From assembly GCA_026225015.1 (NCBI GenBank), contig JAMFRY010000282.1, forward strand, positions 1 to 15,406: 15,406 nt of DNA. Reading direction: 5' to 3'. Both the position numbers and the translations under genes were made by a program. This stretch comes from Alphaproteobacteria bacterium (GTDB taxonomy: Bacteria; Pseudomonadota; Alphaproteobacteria; Acetobacterales; Acetobacteraceae). Positions 1 to 6,150 of the stretch are shown here, one piece after another (position 1 is the stretch's first letter; every line of letters begins with the position of its first letter). Under the pieces are notes generated by a model. The model was not told the origin of the DNA, did not search any database, and saw only the letters and a program-made list of their open reading frames with translations.

Positions 1-174
1 AGGAAGATGCGCGAGCGGTTCGACCGTCTCTTCGCGGAAGCGACGGGTCAAACGCCGGAAAAAATCGCCTTGGATACGGCGCGAGATTTCTGGCTTGATA
101 CAACGGAGGCAAAAGATTACGGGCTGTTGGGATCGGTGATAAACTCACAATCCGAACTCGAAAATCTGGATTAA
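1..174 (+). CDS. ATP-dependent Clp protease proteolytic subunit (ClpP-like), 3' end only
   Basis: This is the last 57 codons of a gene that begins before the window, read in frame 1 and ending with TAA at 172-174. The residues follow the end of the ClpP fold: a TGQ turn, then IALDTARD, then an acidic EAKDYGLL stretch. In ClpP the first Asp of the matching RDTERD segment is the catalytic-triad Asp; here it is kept at bases 73-75. The Ser and His of the triad lie outside the window. The usual GL(I/V)D before the end reads GLLG, and a short polar tail follows, so this may be a second ClpP paralogue rather than the housekeeping one. ClpP degrades unfolded proteins fed by an AAA+ partner in the cytoplasm; no partner gene is visible. 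The stop interlocks with that of the convergent downstream gene. Confidence 0.75.
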   Translation, partial: RKMRERFDRLFAEATGQTPEKIALDTARDFWLDTTEAKDYGLLGSVINSQSELENLD

Positions 175-734
175 CGCCCCTTTCCTCCCAGGAGCTTGGC
201 TGCGGCCGCTTCGGTGCAGGTTTCGAACACGTCCAGGGCATCGAAGGCGCGGCTGACGCCATCCGCCGGCAAAGTGAGGGCGAGCCCGCCACCATAGGCC
301 ACGGCGCCCGCGATCATGAGATTATCCGGCAGGCCGAAGCCTTCCACGGCGAGGCCGGGGATGGGGTCGGCAATGGCGGAGAGATAGAAATGGCTTCGCG
401 TGGCGAATGGCTCGGCGCTGTTGGAATAGCCGAAGACCGGTTTGCTCTGGCCAAGAAACCATCCGACCTCGATCAGCGTTCCGGCATCCGCTGAGGTGCT
501 ACGAAACGGCGTGAGGTTGGCGATGATGATGTCGCATTCCTGCATCATCGCGATATCCTTGCCGTAGATGACACGCCAAGCCTCCTCATCCGGCAAGGCG
601 GCGAGGGCGCCGATCTCCTCGTTGAGTGGCGCCAGGCCCTGAATGCCGTATTTCGCACAGATGGCGATTTTGGCTGCGGCGTTCGCAACTGCATGAGGCA
701 GAAAAACGTCCGGTCCGGCGAGATAGGCTTTCAT
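171..734 (-). CDS. Nucleoside 2-deoxyribosyltransferase family protein
   Basis: This 187-residue protein matches the nucleoside 2-deoxyribosyltransferase fold. It opens with a short beta strand, MKAYLAGPDVF. A KDIAMMQECDIIIANL segment follows at about residues 59-73, then SADAGTLIEVGW at 81-92. Glu89 of that last motif sits where the family's nucleophilic Glu is found. Such enzymes move deoxyribose between nucleobases or hydrolyse deoxynucleoside monophosphates (purine/pyrimidine salvage) in the cytoplasm; substrate cannot be told from sequence. The ATG at 732-734 is backed by a Shine-Dalgarno sequence, AGGTGA on the minus strand (738-743), four bases upstream. The gene is divergent from gyrA and convergent with the ClpP-like gene, sharing the TTAA at 171-174 for both stops. 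It appears to be a single-gene unit. Confidence 0.85.
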   Translation of the reverse strand: MKAYLAGPDVFLPHAVANAAAKIAICAKYGIQGLAPLNEEIGALAALPDEEAWRVIYGKDIAMMQECDIIIANLTPFRSTSADAGTLIEVGWFLGQSKPVFGYSNSAEPFATRSHFYLSAIADPIPGLAVEGFGLPDNLMIAGAVAYGGGLALTLPADGVSRAFDALDVFETCTEAAAAKLLGGKGR

Positions 735-785
735 CTGTCACCTGATTGCGGGTTATTTCCGGAGTAAAGCAGCGGCGCCGGCCAA

Positions 786-803
786 GGTCCAATTTGCTGG
801 ACC
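786..803. repeat. Inverted repeat between the divergent promoters
   Basis: GGTCCA (786-791) and TGGACC (798-803) form a perfect 6-bp inverted repeat with a 6-base loop. It lies 15 bases upstream of the gyrA -35 box and about 50 bases upstream of the deoxyribosyltransferase start. There is no T-tract on either side, so a terminator is unlikely. It could be an operator or chance; no function is claimed. Confidence 0.35.
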
Positions 804-817
804 ACGCCGCCCGAAAT

Positions 818-845
818 TTGACTTCTTGCGGAAATTCTTTATAAG
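818..845 (+). promoter_or_regulatory. Probable sigma-70 promoter of gyrA
   Basis: A TTGACT -35 box (818-823) and a TATAAG -10 box (840-845) are separated by 16 bases. Each matches the consensus at five of six positions. The predicted start of transcription is near 852, giving a 5' leader of about 90 bases before the gyrA ATG at 941. The sequence around the -10 box and just downstream is distinctly AT-rich compared with the surrounding genes. Confidence 0.6.
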
Positions 846-940
846 ATTCCAGGTAATCGGGATGTTTTAATTAATGTATTCAACGTGTTATTCGGTGCGG
901 CGCGAATCTTTTCTCAAGTCTGCCCTGAACCCGGCCTGAT

Positions 941-3679
941 ATGAGCGACATCACGGACGAATCCAGCGCCGGGCCACCGCCGCCGCGCGGGCAGGAACCT
1001 GTGTCGATTGAGCAGGAGATGCGCAAATCCTATCTGGATTATGCCATGTCCGTCATCGTCTCGCGAGCGCTGCCGGATGCGCGGGACGGGTTGAAACCGG
1101 TGCATCGGCGGATTTTGTTCGCGATGAACGAATCCGGGAACACGCCGGACAAGCCTTATCGCAAATCGGCCCGCATGGCGGGCGAGGTGATGGGTAAATA
1201 CCATCCGCATGGCGATAGCGCGATCTACTTTGCGGCGGTTCGCATGGCGCAGGAATTTTCCATGCGCCTGCCATTGATTGACGGCCAGGGCAATTTCGGC
1301 TCCGTCGATGGTGATATGCCGGCGGCGATGCGCTATACCGAAATGCGGTTGGCTGCCTCCGCCATGCTGCTGCTGGAAGATATCGACAACGAGACGGTGG
1401 ATTTTCAGCCCAATTACGATGAGAGCGAGCGTGAGCCGGTGGTTCTGCCGGCGGCCTTTCCCAATCTTCTGATCAATGGCGCCAGTGGCATTGCGGTGGG
1501 CATGGCGACCAATATTCCCTCGCATAATCCTGGGGAAATTCTGGATGCGACGCTGGCGCTGATCGCCAATCCGGAGATCACGCTCGATGAGCTGATGGCG
1601 ATCGTGCCAGGCCCGGATTTCCCGACCGCCGGCATTATTCTGGGCCGTTCCGGAATCCGTTCGGCTTTCGAGACCGGGCGCGGCAGCATCACCTTGCGGG
1701 CGCGCGCTTCCATCGAAGAAATCCGCAAGGATCGCGACGCGATCGTGGTGACAGAAATTCCCTATCAGGTGAACAAGGCCTCGCTGCTGGAGCGCATTGC
1801 CGAATTGGTGCGGGCTAAGGATATCGAAGGCATCGGCGATCTGCGCGATGAGAGCGATCGCGAGGGCATGCGCATCGTGATCGAGTTGAAGCGTGACGCC
1901 ACCGGCGAGGTGGTGCTGAACCAGCTCTATCGCTTCACCAATCTGCAGACCAGCTTCGGCATCAACATGCTGGCGCTGGATCGCGGCCGGCCGCGGCAGA
2001 TGGGATTGAAAGACCTGTTGGTCTGCTTTGTGGAATTCCGCGAAGAGGTGATTCTGCGGCGGGCGCGCTTTGAACTGAACAAGGCGCGCGACCGCGCGCA
2101 TCTGTTGGTGGGTCTCGCCACCGCGGTTGCAAATATCGACGATGTCATCGCCATTATTCGCGGCAGCCCGGATGCCGCCACAGCGCGGGCGGCGCTGATG
2201 GAACGCGACTGGCCGGCGGAAAATGTGGCGCCCTTGCTGGCGTTGATCGACGATGTCGGCAACCACATCGCCGAGGACAACACGATGCGCCTGACCGAGG
2301 CGCAGGCGCGCGGCATTCTGGAACTGCGCCTGGCGCGGTTGACCGGGCTGGAGCGCGATAAGATCCAGGCCGAGCTGACCGAGGTTGCAACGCGCATCGG
2401 CGAGCTTTTGGAGGTTATCGGCTCGCGCATTCGCAGGCTGGAAGTCATGCGCGATGAATTGGTGGCGGCGCGGGCCAAGATCGCCTCACCGCGGCTTTCC
2501 ACGATCGAGAATTCCGAGATCGAGCAGGATGATGAGAGCCTGATCGAGCCGGGACAGATGGTGGTAACGCTCACCCGTGACGGGTTCATCAAACGCACTT
2601 CGTTGGAGACATTCCGGGCGCAGAACCGCGGCGGGCGCGGGCGCTCGGCGACCTCGACGCGTGGCGATGACATGGTGACGCGCAGTTTTAATGCGCATAC
2701 GCATCAATATGTGCTGTTCTTCTCCTCTGGCGGCAAGGCCTTCCGCGAAAAGGTGTGGCGCTTGCCGGAAGCAACGACCATCGCCAAGGGCCGGGCGCTG
2801 ATTAACCTGCTGCCCGAGCTTGGGCGCGATGAGATTACTGCGGTGCTGCCCTTGCCGCAGGATGAGAGCCTGTGGGAGAATCTCCATCTGGTATTCGCCA
2901 CCGCCAGCGGCGGCGTGCGGCGCAACAAACTCTCCGATTTCCGCAATGTGCGGGCAGTCGGTTTGATTGCGATGAAGCTGGATGAGGGCGACCGGTTGAT
3001 CGGCGTTGCCACCTGCCGCGAGGGCGATGATGTGTTTCTGGCCACCGCGCTTGGCCGCTGCATCCGGTTCCAGATTACCGACGACAATCTGCGGGTATTC
3101 TCGGGCCGCGATTCCTCCGGCGTGCGCGGCGTCAAATTGCTGACTGGCGACAAGGTGATCAGCCTCTCGGTGCTGCGGCATGTGGAGGCGACGCCCGATG
3201 AGCGCGCCGCCTATTTGAAATACGCCGCAACCTTGCGCCGCAATGGTGAGGAAGAAACCGATTCCGCCGCGGATGCGGAGGAGCCGGTGGCCGATATCGC
3301 GCTGTCGGAGGACCGGATCGCCGAATTGCAGGCGGGCGAGGAGATTCTTCTCACCGTTACCGATGCCGGATTTGGCAAGCGCTCTTCTGCCTATGAATAT
3401 CGCGTCACCGGGCGGGGCGGCCAGGGGATTGCGAATATTACGCTCAGCGCAAAGCGCAACGGCAAGACGGTCGCCGGCAGCTTCCAGGTGCGGCCGGGCG
3501 ACGATGTGATGCTGGTGACCGATGGCGGAAGGCTGATCCGTGTACCGGTTGACCAAGTGCGCATTACCGGCCGTTCGGTCATGGGCGTCACACTTGTCCG
3601 GGTGGATGAGGATGAGCATGTGACCAGCGTGTTCCCGGTGATCGAGCAGGAGCAGGAGCAGGAGAACGACGATGGCTAA
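941..3679 (+). CDS. gyrA: DNA gyrase subunit A
   Basis: GyrA is the breakage-reunion subunit of the A2B2 enzyme that introduces negative supercoils. The 912-residue product has the N-terminal winged-helix/tower core. The catalytic Tyr is Tyr132 in RYTEMR (Tyr122 of E. coli). The GyrA box is Q561-NRGGRG, with Asn for the usual basic second residue, and marks the start of the beta-pinwheel C-terminal domain. An acidic insert at about 769-785 lies between pinwheel blades, as seen in other alphaproteobacteria. The C-terminus is a Glu-Gln repeat (EQEQEQE). In the quinolone-resistance region the residue equal to E. coli Ser83 is Ser93, but that equal to Asp87 is Phe97 (codon TTT, 1229-1231). The start at 941 has no clear Shine-Dalgarno sequence; MSD-type starts are common in the family. 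The gene heads an operon and overlaps coaD by 8 bases. Confidence 0.97.
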   Translation: MSDITDESSAGPPPPRGQEPVSIEQEMRKSYLDYAMSVIVSRALPDARDGLKPVHRRILFAMNESGNTPDKPYRKSARMAGEVMGKYHPHGDSAIYFAAVRMAQEFSMRLPLIDGQGNFGSVDGDMPAAMRYTEMRLAASAMLLLEDIDNETVDFQPNYDESEREPVVLPAAFPNLLINGASGIAVGMATNIPSHNPGEILDATLALIANPEITLDELMAIVPGPDFPTAGIILGRSGIRSAFETGRGSITLRARASIEEIRKDRDAIVVTEIPYQVNKASLLERIAELVRAKDIEGIGDLRDESDREGMRIVIELKRDATGEVVLNQLYRFTNLQTSFGINMLALDRGRPRQMGLKDLLVCFVEFREEVILRRARFELNKARDRAHLLVGLATAVANIDDVIAIIRGSPDAATARAALMERDWPAENVAPLLALIDDVGNHIAEDNTMRLTEAQARGILELRLARLTGLERDKIQAELTEVATRIGELLEVIGSRIRRLEVMRDELVAARAKIASPRLSTIENSEIEQDDESLIEPGQMVVTLTRDGFIKRTSLETFRAQNRGGRGRSATSTRGDDMVTRSFNAHTHQYVLFFSSGGKAFREKVWRLPEATTIAKGRALINLLPELGRDEITAVLPLPQDESLWENLHLVFATASGGVRRNKLSDFRNVRAVGLIAMKLDEGDRLIGVATCREGDDVFLATALGRCIRFQITDDNLRVFSGRDSSGVRGVKLLTGDKVISLSVLRHVEATPDERAAYLKYAATLRRNGEEETDSAADAEEPVADIALSEDRIAELQAGEEILLTVTDAGFGKRSSAYEYRVTGRGGQGIANITLSAKRNGKTVAGSFQVRPGDDVMLVTDGGRLIRVPVDQVRITGRSVMGVTLVRVDEDEHVTSVFPVIEQEQEQENDDG
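3644..3664 (+). repeat. GAGCAG hexanucleotide repeat at the gyrA 3' end
   Basis: Three perfect copies of GAGCAG plus a further GAG encode the Glu-Gln tail of GyrA. They also supply several AGGAG motifs ahead of coaD. The last AGGAG (3660-3664) is 7 bases from the coaD ATG, an ideal Shine-Dalgarno spacing. Confidence 0.85.
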
Positions 3680-4202
3680 GCCCAAGGAGCGGGCTGCGCC
3701 CAAGGAGCGGATTGCACTCTATCCGGGCACCTTCGATCCCATCACCAACGGCCATCTGGACATCATCACCCGCGCCGCCAAACTGGCGGACAAGCTGGTG
3801 GTGGGCGTTGCGGCGAATGTGGGCAAAGGGCCGATCTTCCCGTTGGAGGAACGTGCCGAGTTGGTGCGCAATGAGACCGAGATCATTTCCGCCAAAACCG
3901 GCACGGCGATTGAAGTGAAAATCTATGAAAACCTGCTTATTACCTTCGCCCGCGAGGTTGGGGCGGGGATGATCATTCGGGGCCTGCGCGCCGTTTCCGA
4001 TTTCGATTATGAATTTCAGATGGCCGGCATGAATTACCGGCTGGATTCCGATATCGAGACGGTGTTTTTGATGGCGAGCGAGCACCATCAGTTCATCTCC
4101 TCGCGCTTCGTCAAGGATATTGCTTCTTTTGGCGGGGATATTTCATCCTTTGTTCCCCGGCTTACAAATGAGCGCACGCTTGCCCGGCTGAACAAAAAAT
4201 AG
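3672..4202 (+). CDS. coaD: Phosphopantetheine adenylyltransferase (CoaD)
   Basis: CoaD catalyses the fourth of five steps of coenzyme A synthesis: 4'-phosphopantetheine plus ATP gives dephospho-CoA. The 176-residue protein has the nucleotidyltransferase motif T25-NGH28 in YPGTFDPITNGH, the RGLR segment at 103-106 and the ISSR segment at 142-145 of the C-terminal half. It is slightly longer than the usual 155-170 residues because of a basic N-terminal leader, MAKPKERAAPKER. The DNA of that leader contains a 13-base direct repeat (3680-3692 and 3698-3710). The start is supported by AGGAG at 3660-3664, 7 bases upstream. The gene overlaps the gyrA stop by 8 bases, which suggests translational coupling, and the cyclophilin gene follows within 10 bases. 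A shorter protein from a non-standard ATT codon after the second AAGGAG is possible but unlikely. Confidence 0.96.
   Translation: MAKPKERAAPKERIALYPGTFDPITNGHLDIITRAAKLADKLVVGVAANVGKGPIFPLEERAELVRNETEIISAKTGTAIEVKIYENLLITFAREVGAGMIIRGLRAVSDFDYEFQMAGMNYRLDSDIETVFLMASEHHQFISSRFVKDIASFGGDISSFVPRLTNERTLARLNKK
3680..3710 (+). repeat. 18-base-period duplication inside the coaD leader
   Basis: The 13-mer GCCCAAGGAGCGG occurs at 3680-3692 and again at 3698-3710. It encodes the repeated PKER of the CoaD N-terminal extension. The second copy lies just before the point where most CoaD proteins begin. Confidence 0.8.
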
Positions 4203-4212
4203 GGAAATGCCC

Positions 4213-4788
4213 ATGAGACAAAACCTTCCGCGCCTACTTAAACGGCGTTCATTCCTCGGCACACTGGCCGCAACTCCTCTCACCACGGAAACATTCATGA
4301 CCGAAACTGCCAATGCCGATGATCTTTCCAACACCGTCTATCTGGAGCTGAAATATGGCCAGGTGACCATCGCGCTGCGCCCCGATCTGGCGCCGCAATC
4401 GGTGGCGCGCATCAAAACGCTGACCGGCCAGGGATTTTATGATGGCTGCCAGTTTTTCCGCGTCATCGCCGGCTTCATGGCGCAGACGGGCGACCCCAGC
4501 AATACCGGCTCCGGCGGCAGCAAGCTGCCCAACCTGCCCGCGGAGTTTACCACTAATGCCAGCTTCCTCACCGGCACGGTGGGGCTGGCGCGCACCTCCG
4601 ACCCGAATTCGGCAAACAGCCAGTTTTTCATCTGCTTTGCGCCGGCGACTTTCCTGGATGGCCAATACACCATAATTGGCCAGGTAACGGCGGGAATAGA
4701 CGCGGTGCAGCAGATCAAAAAAGGCGACCCGCAAAGCGGCGCCGTCGTCAACCCGGATTCCATCATAAAAATGACGCTGGCCGGGTAG
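4213..4788 (+). CDS. Cyclophilin-type peptidyl-prolyl cis-trans isomerase with a probable Tat signal
   Basis: Cyclophilins catalyse cis-trans isomerisation of peptidyl-proline bonds and assist folding. The 191-residue product carries the cyclophilin core: FFRVIAGFMAQTGDP (catalytic Arg, Phe, Met and Gln), GSGG, FLTGTVGLAR, NSANSQFFICFAP and FLDGQYTIIGQV. The Trp that binds cyclosporin in human CypA is Phe, and CypA His126 is Tyr, both usual in bacterial forms. The N-terminus has KRRSFLG followed by a short mild hydrophobic stretch, close to a twin-arginine export signal, so a periplasmic location is likely. Two ATGs are possible. The one at 4207 is directly adjacent to the AGGGA at 4201-4205, whereas 4213 has 7-base spacing, so 4213 is preferred. 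An internal Met before TETANADD would give a cytoplasmic form. It is the last gene of the gyrA-coaD operon. Confidence 0.92.
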   Translation: MRQNLPRLLKRRSFLGTLAATPLTTETFMTETANADDLSNTVYLELKYGQVTIALRPDLAPQSVARIKTLTGQGFYDGCQFFRVIAGFMAQTGDPSNTGSGGSKLPNLPAEFTTNASFLTGTVGLARTSDPNSANSQFFICFAPATFLDGQYTIIGQVTAGIDAVQQIKKGDPQSGAVVNPDSIIKMTLAG

Positions 4789-4901
4789 CGCCAAGCGGCT
4801 ATTGACGAAGCGGGCAAAACCCTATTTCTCCGCGCTGAGCATGGTTGCCTGATGGCGATGATGTTCGAACTTTGATTTGACGAGCAAGTCATGGATTTCG
4901 C

Positions 4902-4918
4902 TCGAACCTTTGGTTCGA
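4902..4918. repeat. Perfect short hairpin upstream of tRNA-Lys
   Basis: TCGAACC (4902-4908), loop TTT, GGTTCGA (4912-4918) forms a 7-bp perfect stem 24 bases before the tRNA. No T-run follows on the plus strand. I see no clear terminator between the cyclophilin stop (4788) and the tRNA, nor a convincing tRNA promoter; TTGACG occurs at 4802 and 4877 without a good partner -10 box. Confidence 0.5.
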
Positions 4919-4941
4919 TCAAAACCCATCCTGCTTTTGGA

Positions 4942-5017
4942 GAGCCTGTAGCTCAGTCGGTAGAGCATTCGACTTTTAATCGAATGGCCGTGGGTTCGAA
5001 TCCCACCGGGCTCACCA
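4942..5017 (+). tRNA. tRNA-Lys (anticodon UUU), CCA encoded
   Basis: A 76-base cloverleaf. The acceptor stem pairs GAGCCTG (4942-4948) with CGGGCTC (5007-5013), with one G-U pair. The D-arm contains GCTCAGTCGGTAGAGC. The anticodon stem TTCGA/TCGAA closes the loop CTTTTAA, whose anticodon is TTT. The T-arm is GTGGG-TTCGAAT-CCCAC. The discriminator base A5014 is followed by encoded CCA (5015-5017). It decodes AAA and AAG. The 3' ends of tRNA genes are common integration sites, and the sequence just beyond this one is atypical. Confidence 0.98.
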
Positions 5018-5285
5018 ATTTTCGTAAAGGAAATCAACGTTTTCGGCACTTGTTGCCGAACAAAATGGGTCAGTTTGACACGTTCTCCGCGCCAAGACCG
5101 TTCTTTCCCGGAACGCCTTTGCTTCTGTGTTCGGGTTCACGGTCGATCAGATTCGGTAGTGGGAGCAGGGGCGCAGCCGGCCGCTCGGCGCCTTGCGAGC
5201 ATATCTGATGCTCAACGATGAGCCAGCCTCCGTGCTTACCAGCATGCGGGAAATGACCGGGGCGAGTCGCGCCGCTTCCCTCGGC
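5018..5285. other. Gene-poor stretch after tRNA-Lys, probably decayed
   Basis: No coding region here can be matched to a family. A 7-bp hairpin (TTCGGCA 5042-5048, loop of 5, TGCCGAA 5054-5060) follows the tRNA but lacks a T-tract, so it is at best a weak terminator. A short plus-strand reading frame of about 55 codons ends with TAG near 5340, but it runs antisense over the chemotaxis-type gene and is not convincing. Short ORFs in other frames are interrupted. The stretch looks like remnant DNA between the tRNA and the chemotaxis relic. No copy of the tRNA 3' end was found by eye further on. Confidence 0.5.
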
Positions 5286-5810
5286 CTAACCGCGAATCGC
5301 GATTTGATGTATCTCGCGCTGCTCCGCGCATACATATAGTTTTTCCAGATCACCGGGTGAGAACGGCGCTTGCCCTGCCACCCGGGATGCTGCGAGCCGC
5401 GTTAGCGCGATCGCGATGCAATCGGCCATTTGCCGCGTAAAATCCTGCTGCTGGGACTGCTGAAACGCCATGTCGGCAAGGGATTGACTGATGTTGGTCA
5501 TGTTGGCGATCGCGGCGGCGCATTGCCGCTCCATGTCGGCGCCGGGATTATGGCGCGAGAGTTCCGGCGCCAGGCTGGCCATTTTTGTTAGAACATCGAC
5601 GGTGCGCCACACGAGGTCGATGGTTTCGCCGGTGTCAATGCGGTCACGCAATGCTGCCGCCTGCGCCGCCAGTATCACGCACACCATTTTGTCATCGCCG
5701 CTGTCGATCAGCGTGGCACCGGCCTGGATATCCTGCAGCAGAACTTCGGCATCTTCCAAGCCGCAATCGCCTTCCAGGAAAATCACGGCATCGTCAGGGC
5801 GGATGGTCAT
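5286..5810 (-). CDS. Chemotaxis-operon-type protein: STAS-like start joined to a helical C-terminal half
   Basis: This 174-residue protein starts at ATG 5810, which overlaps the ancestral TGA of the cheA relic (ATGA), the arrangement of a translationally coupled gene after cheA. Residues 1-30 (AVIFLEGDCGLEDAEVLLQ) resemble the first strand and helix of STAS-type proteins. The expected conserved core is disturbed from the segment IDSGDDKMVC onward. Residues from about 65 are mostly helical and polar (MTNISQSLADMAFQQSQQQD), reminiscent of CheZ-like or other chemotaxis helper proteins. I cannot name the family. It could be a fusion of two genes by internal deletion, or a genuine but unfamiliar protein. 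The reading frame is also open upstream to 6035 through the relic, so the product may be called as a 249-residue protein from a TTG; I think that is an artefact of the frameshift. Confidence 0.5.
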   Translation of the reverse strand: MTIRPDDAVIFLEGDCGLEDAEVLLQDIQAGATLIDSGDDKMVCVILAAQAAALRDRIDTGETIDLVWRTVDVLTKMASLAPELSRHNPGADMERQCAAAIANMTNISQSLADMAFQQSQQQDFTRQMADCIAIALTRLAASRVAGQAPFSPGDLEKLYVCAEQREIHQIAIRG

Positions 5811-6074
5811 GCGATCAACTCTTTCAAATCCAGAACCAGCAGGAACCTGGCCGTCGCCCGGCAACGCCGTGCCGGGAGAGCCCGGAATTCTTGCCAGCAT
5901 GCCCTCAAGAGGTTTCAAAATCACTTCCATGCCTTCACCGAATGCAGAAACGCCAAGGCCGACGGTCTGGCCGGCGTTATGCACCACCAATATGGCGGTT
6001 TCATCGCTGGCCGCATTGTCTTCCTGCAGATTCAAAAGCGTGGCATATCCGGGAGGTTCGATGCAGAAACCGAA
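5807..6074 (-). pseudogene. cheA: cheA 3' remnant (CheW-like P5 domain end), truncated and frameshifted
   Basis: Reading the minus strand from 6074, just after an in-frame TGA at 6075-6077, gives the end of the CheA regulatory P5 domain. AILVVHNAGQTVGLGV is followed by EGMEVILKPLEGMLA and GTALPGDGQV, matching the conserved GL.VD, EVVVKPL and GTALLGDG.V blocks. After GDGQV the frame departs from the family. Skipping one base at about 5843 restores LLVLDLKELIA and a TGA at 5807-5809, the normal end of CheA. So there is one extra base at 5843-5846, and everything upstream of P5 (Hpt, dimerisation, kinase domains) is missing. CheA is the histidine kinase of chemotaxis; this copy cannot work. The ancestral stop overlaps the ATG of the next gene, so the relic preserves an old operon junction. 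Confidence 0.8.
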
Positions 6075-6077
6075 TCA

Positions 6078-6150
6078 AATGTACCCCGTACGCCGCAAAA
6101 TAGTGTTTCCATTTACAAAAATTACAAATTCACGGCGAAGAATAAACGCT
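6078..6150. other. AT-rich junction between cheA remnant and lipoprotein gene
   Basis: This 73-base stretch is much richer in A and T than its neighbours and contains two TTACAAA copies (6113-6119, 6122-6128). The homology to CheA ends at its right border, so it may mark the breakpoint of the deletion. I see no intrinsic terminator for the leftward operon that ends at 6151. Confidence 0.4.

Noticed and set aside
914..2266. A 450-codon open frame antisense to gyrA (also 2486-3703)
   Set aside because: His/Gln/Arg-rich translation without motifs, fully opposite a conserved gyrA. Long antisense frames are expected in GC-rich DNA.
4822..5049. A 75-codon minus-strand frame with the text GEPGGIRTHGH
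   Set aside because: This is the well-known false translation of the reverse strand of a tRNA gene; it covers tRNA-Lys.
5042..5060. Hairpin after tRNA-Lys as a Rho-independent terminator
   Set aside because: The 7-bp stem is perfect, but the next bases (CAAAATGGG) lack a T-run on the plus strand, so I do not call it a terminator.
4891..5208. A 105-codon plus-strand frame starting before the tRNA
   Set aside because: It reads straight through the tRNA (EPVAQSVEHSTFN is the usual tRNA read-through text) and has no coding signature beyond it.
5286..6035. One 249-residue protein from a TTG start
   Set aside because: Its first 75 residues are CheA P5 domain followed by an out-of-frame cheA end. 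Frameshift plus overlap with the next ATG explains it better than a real fusion.
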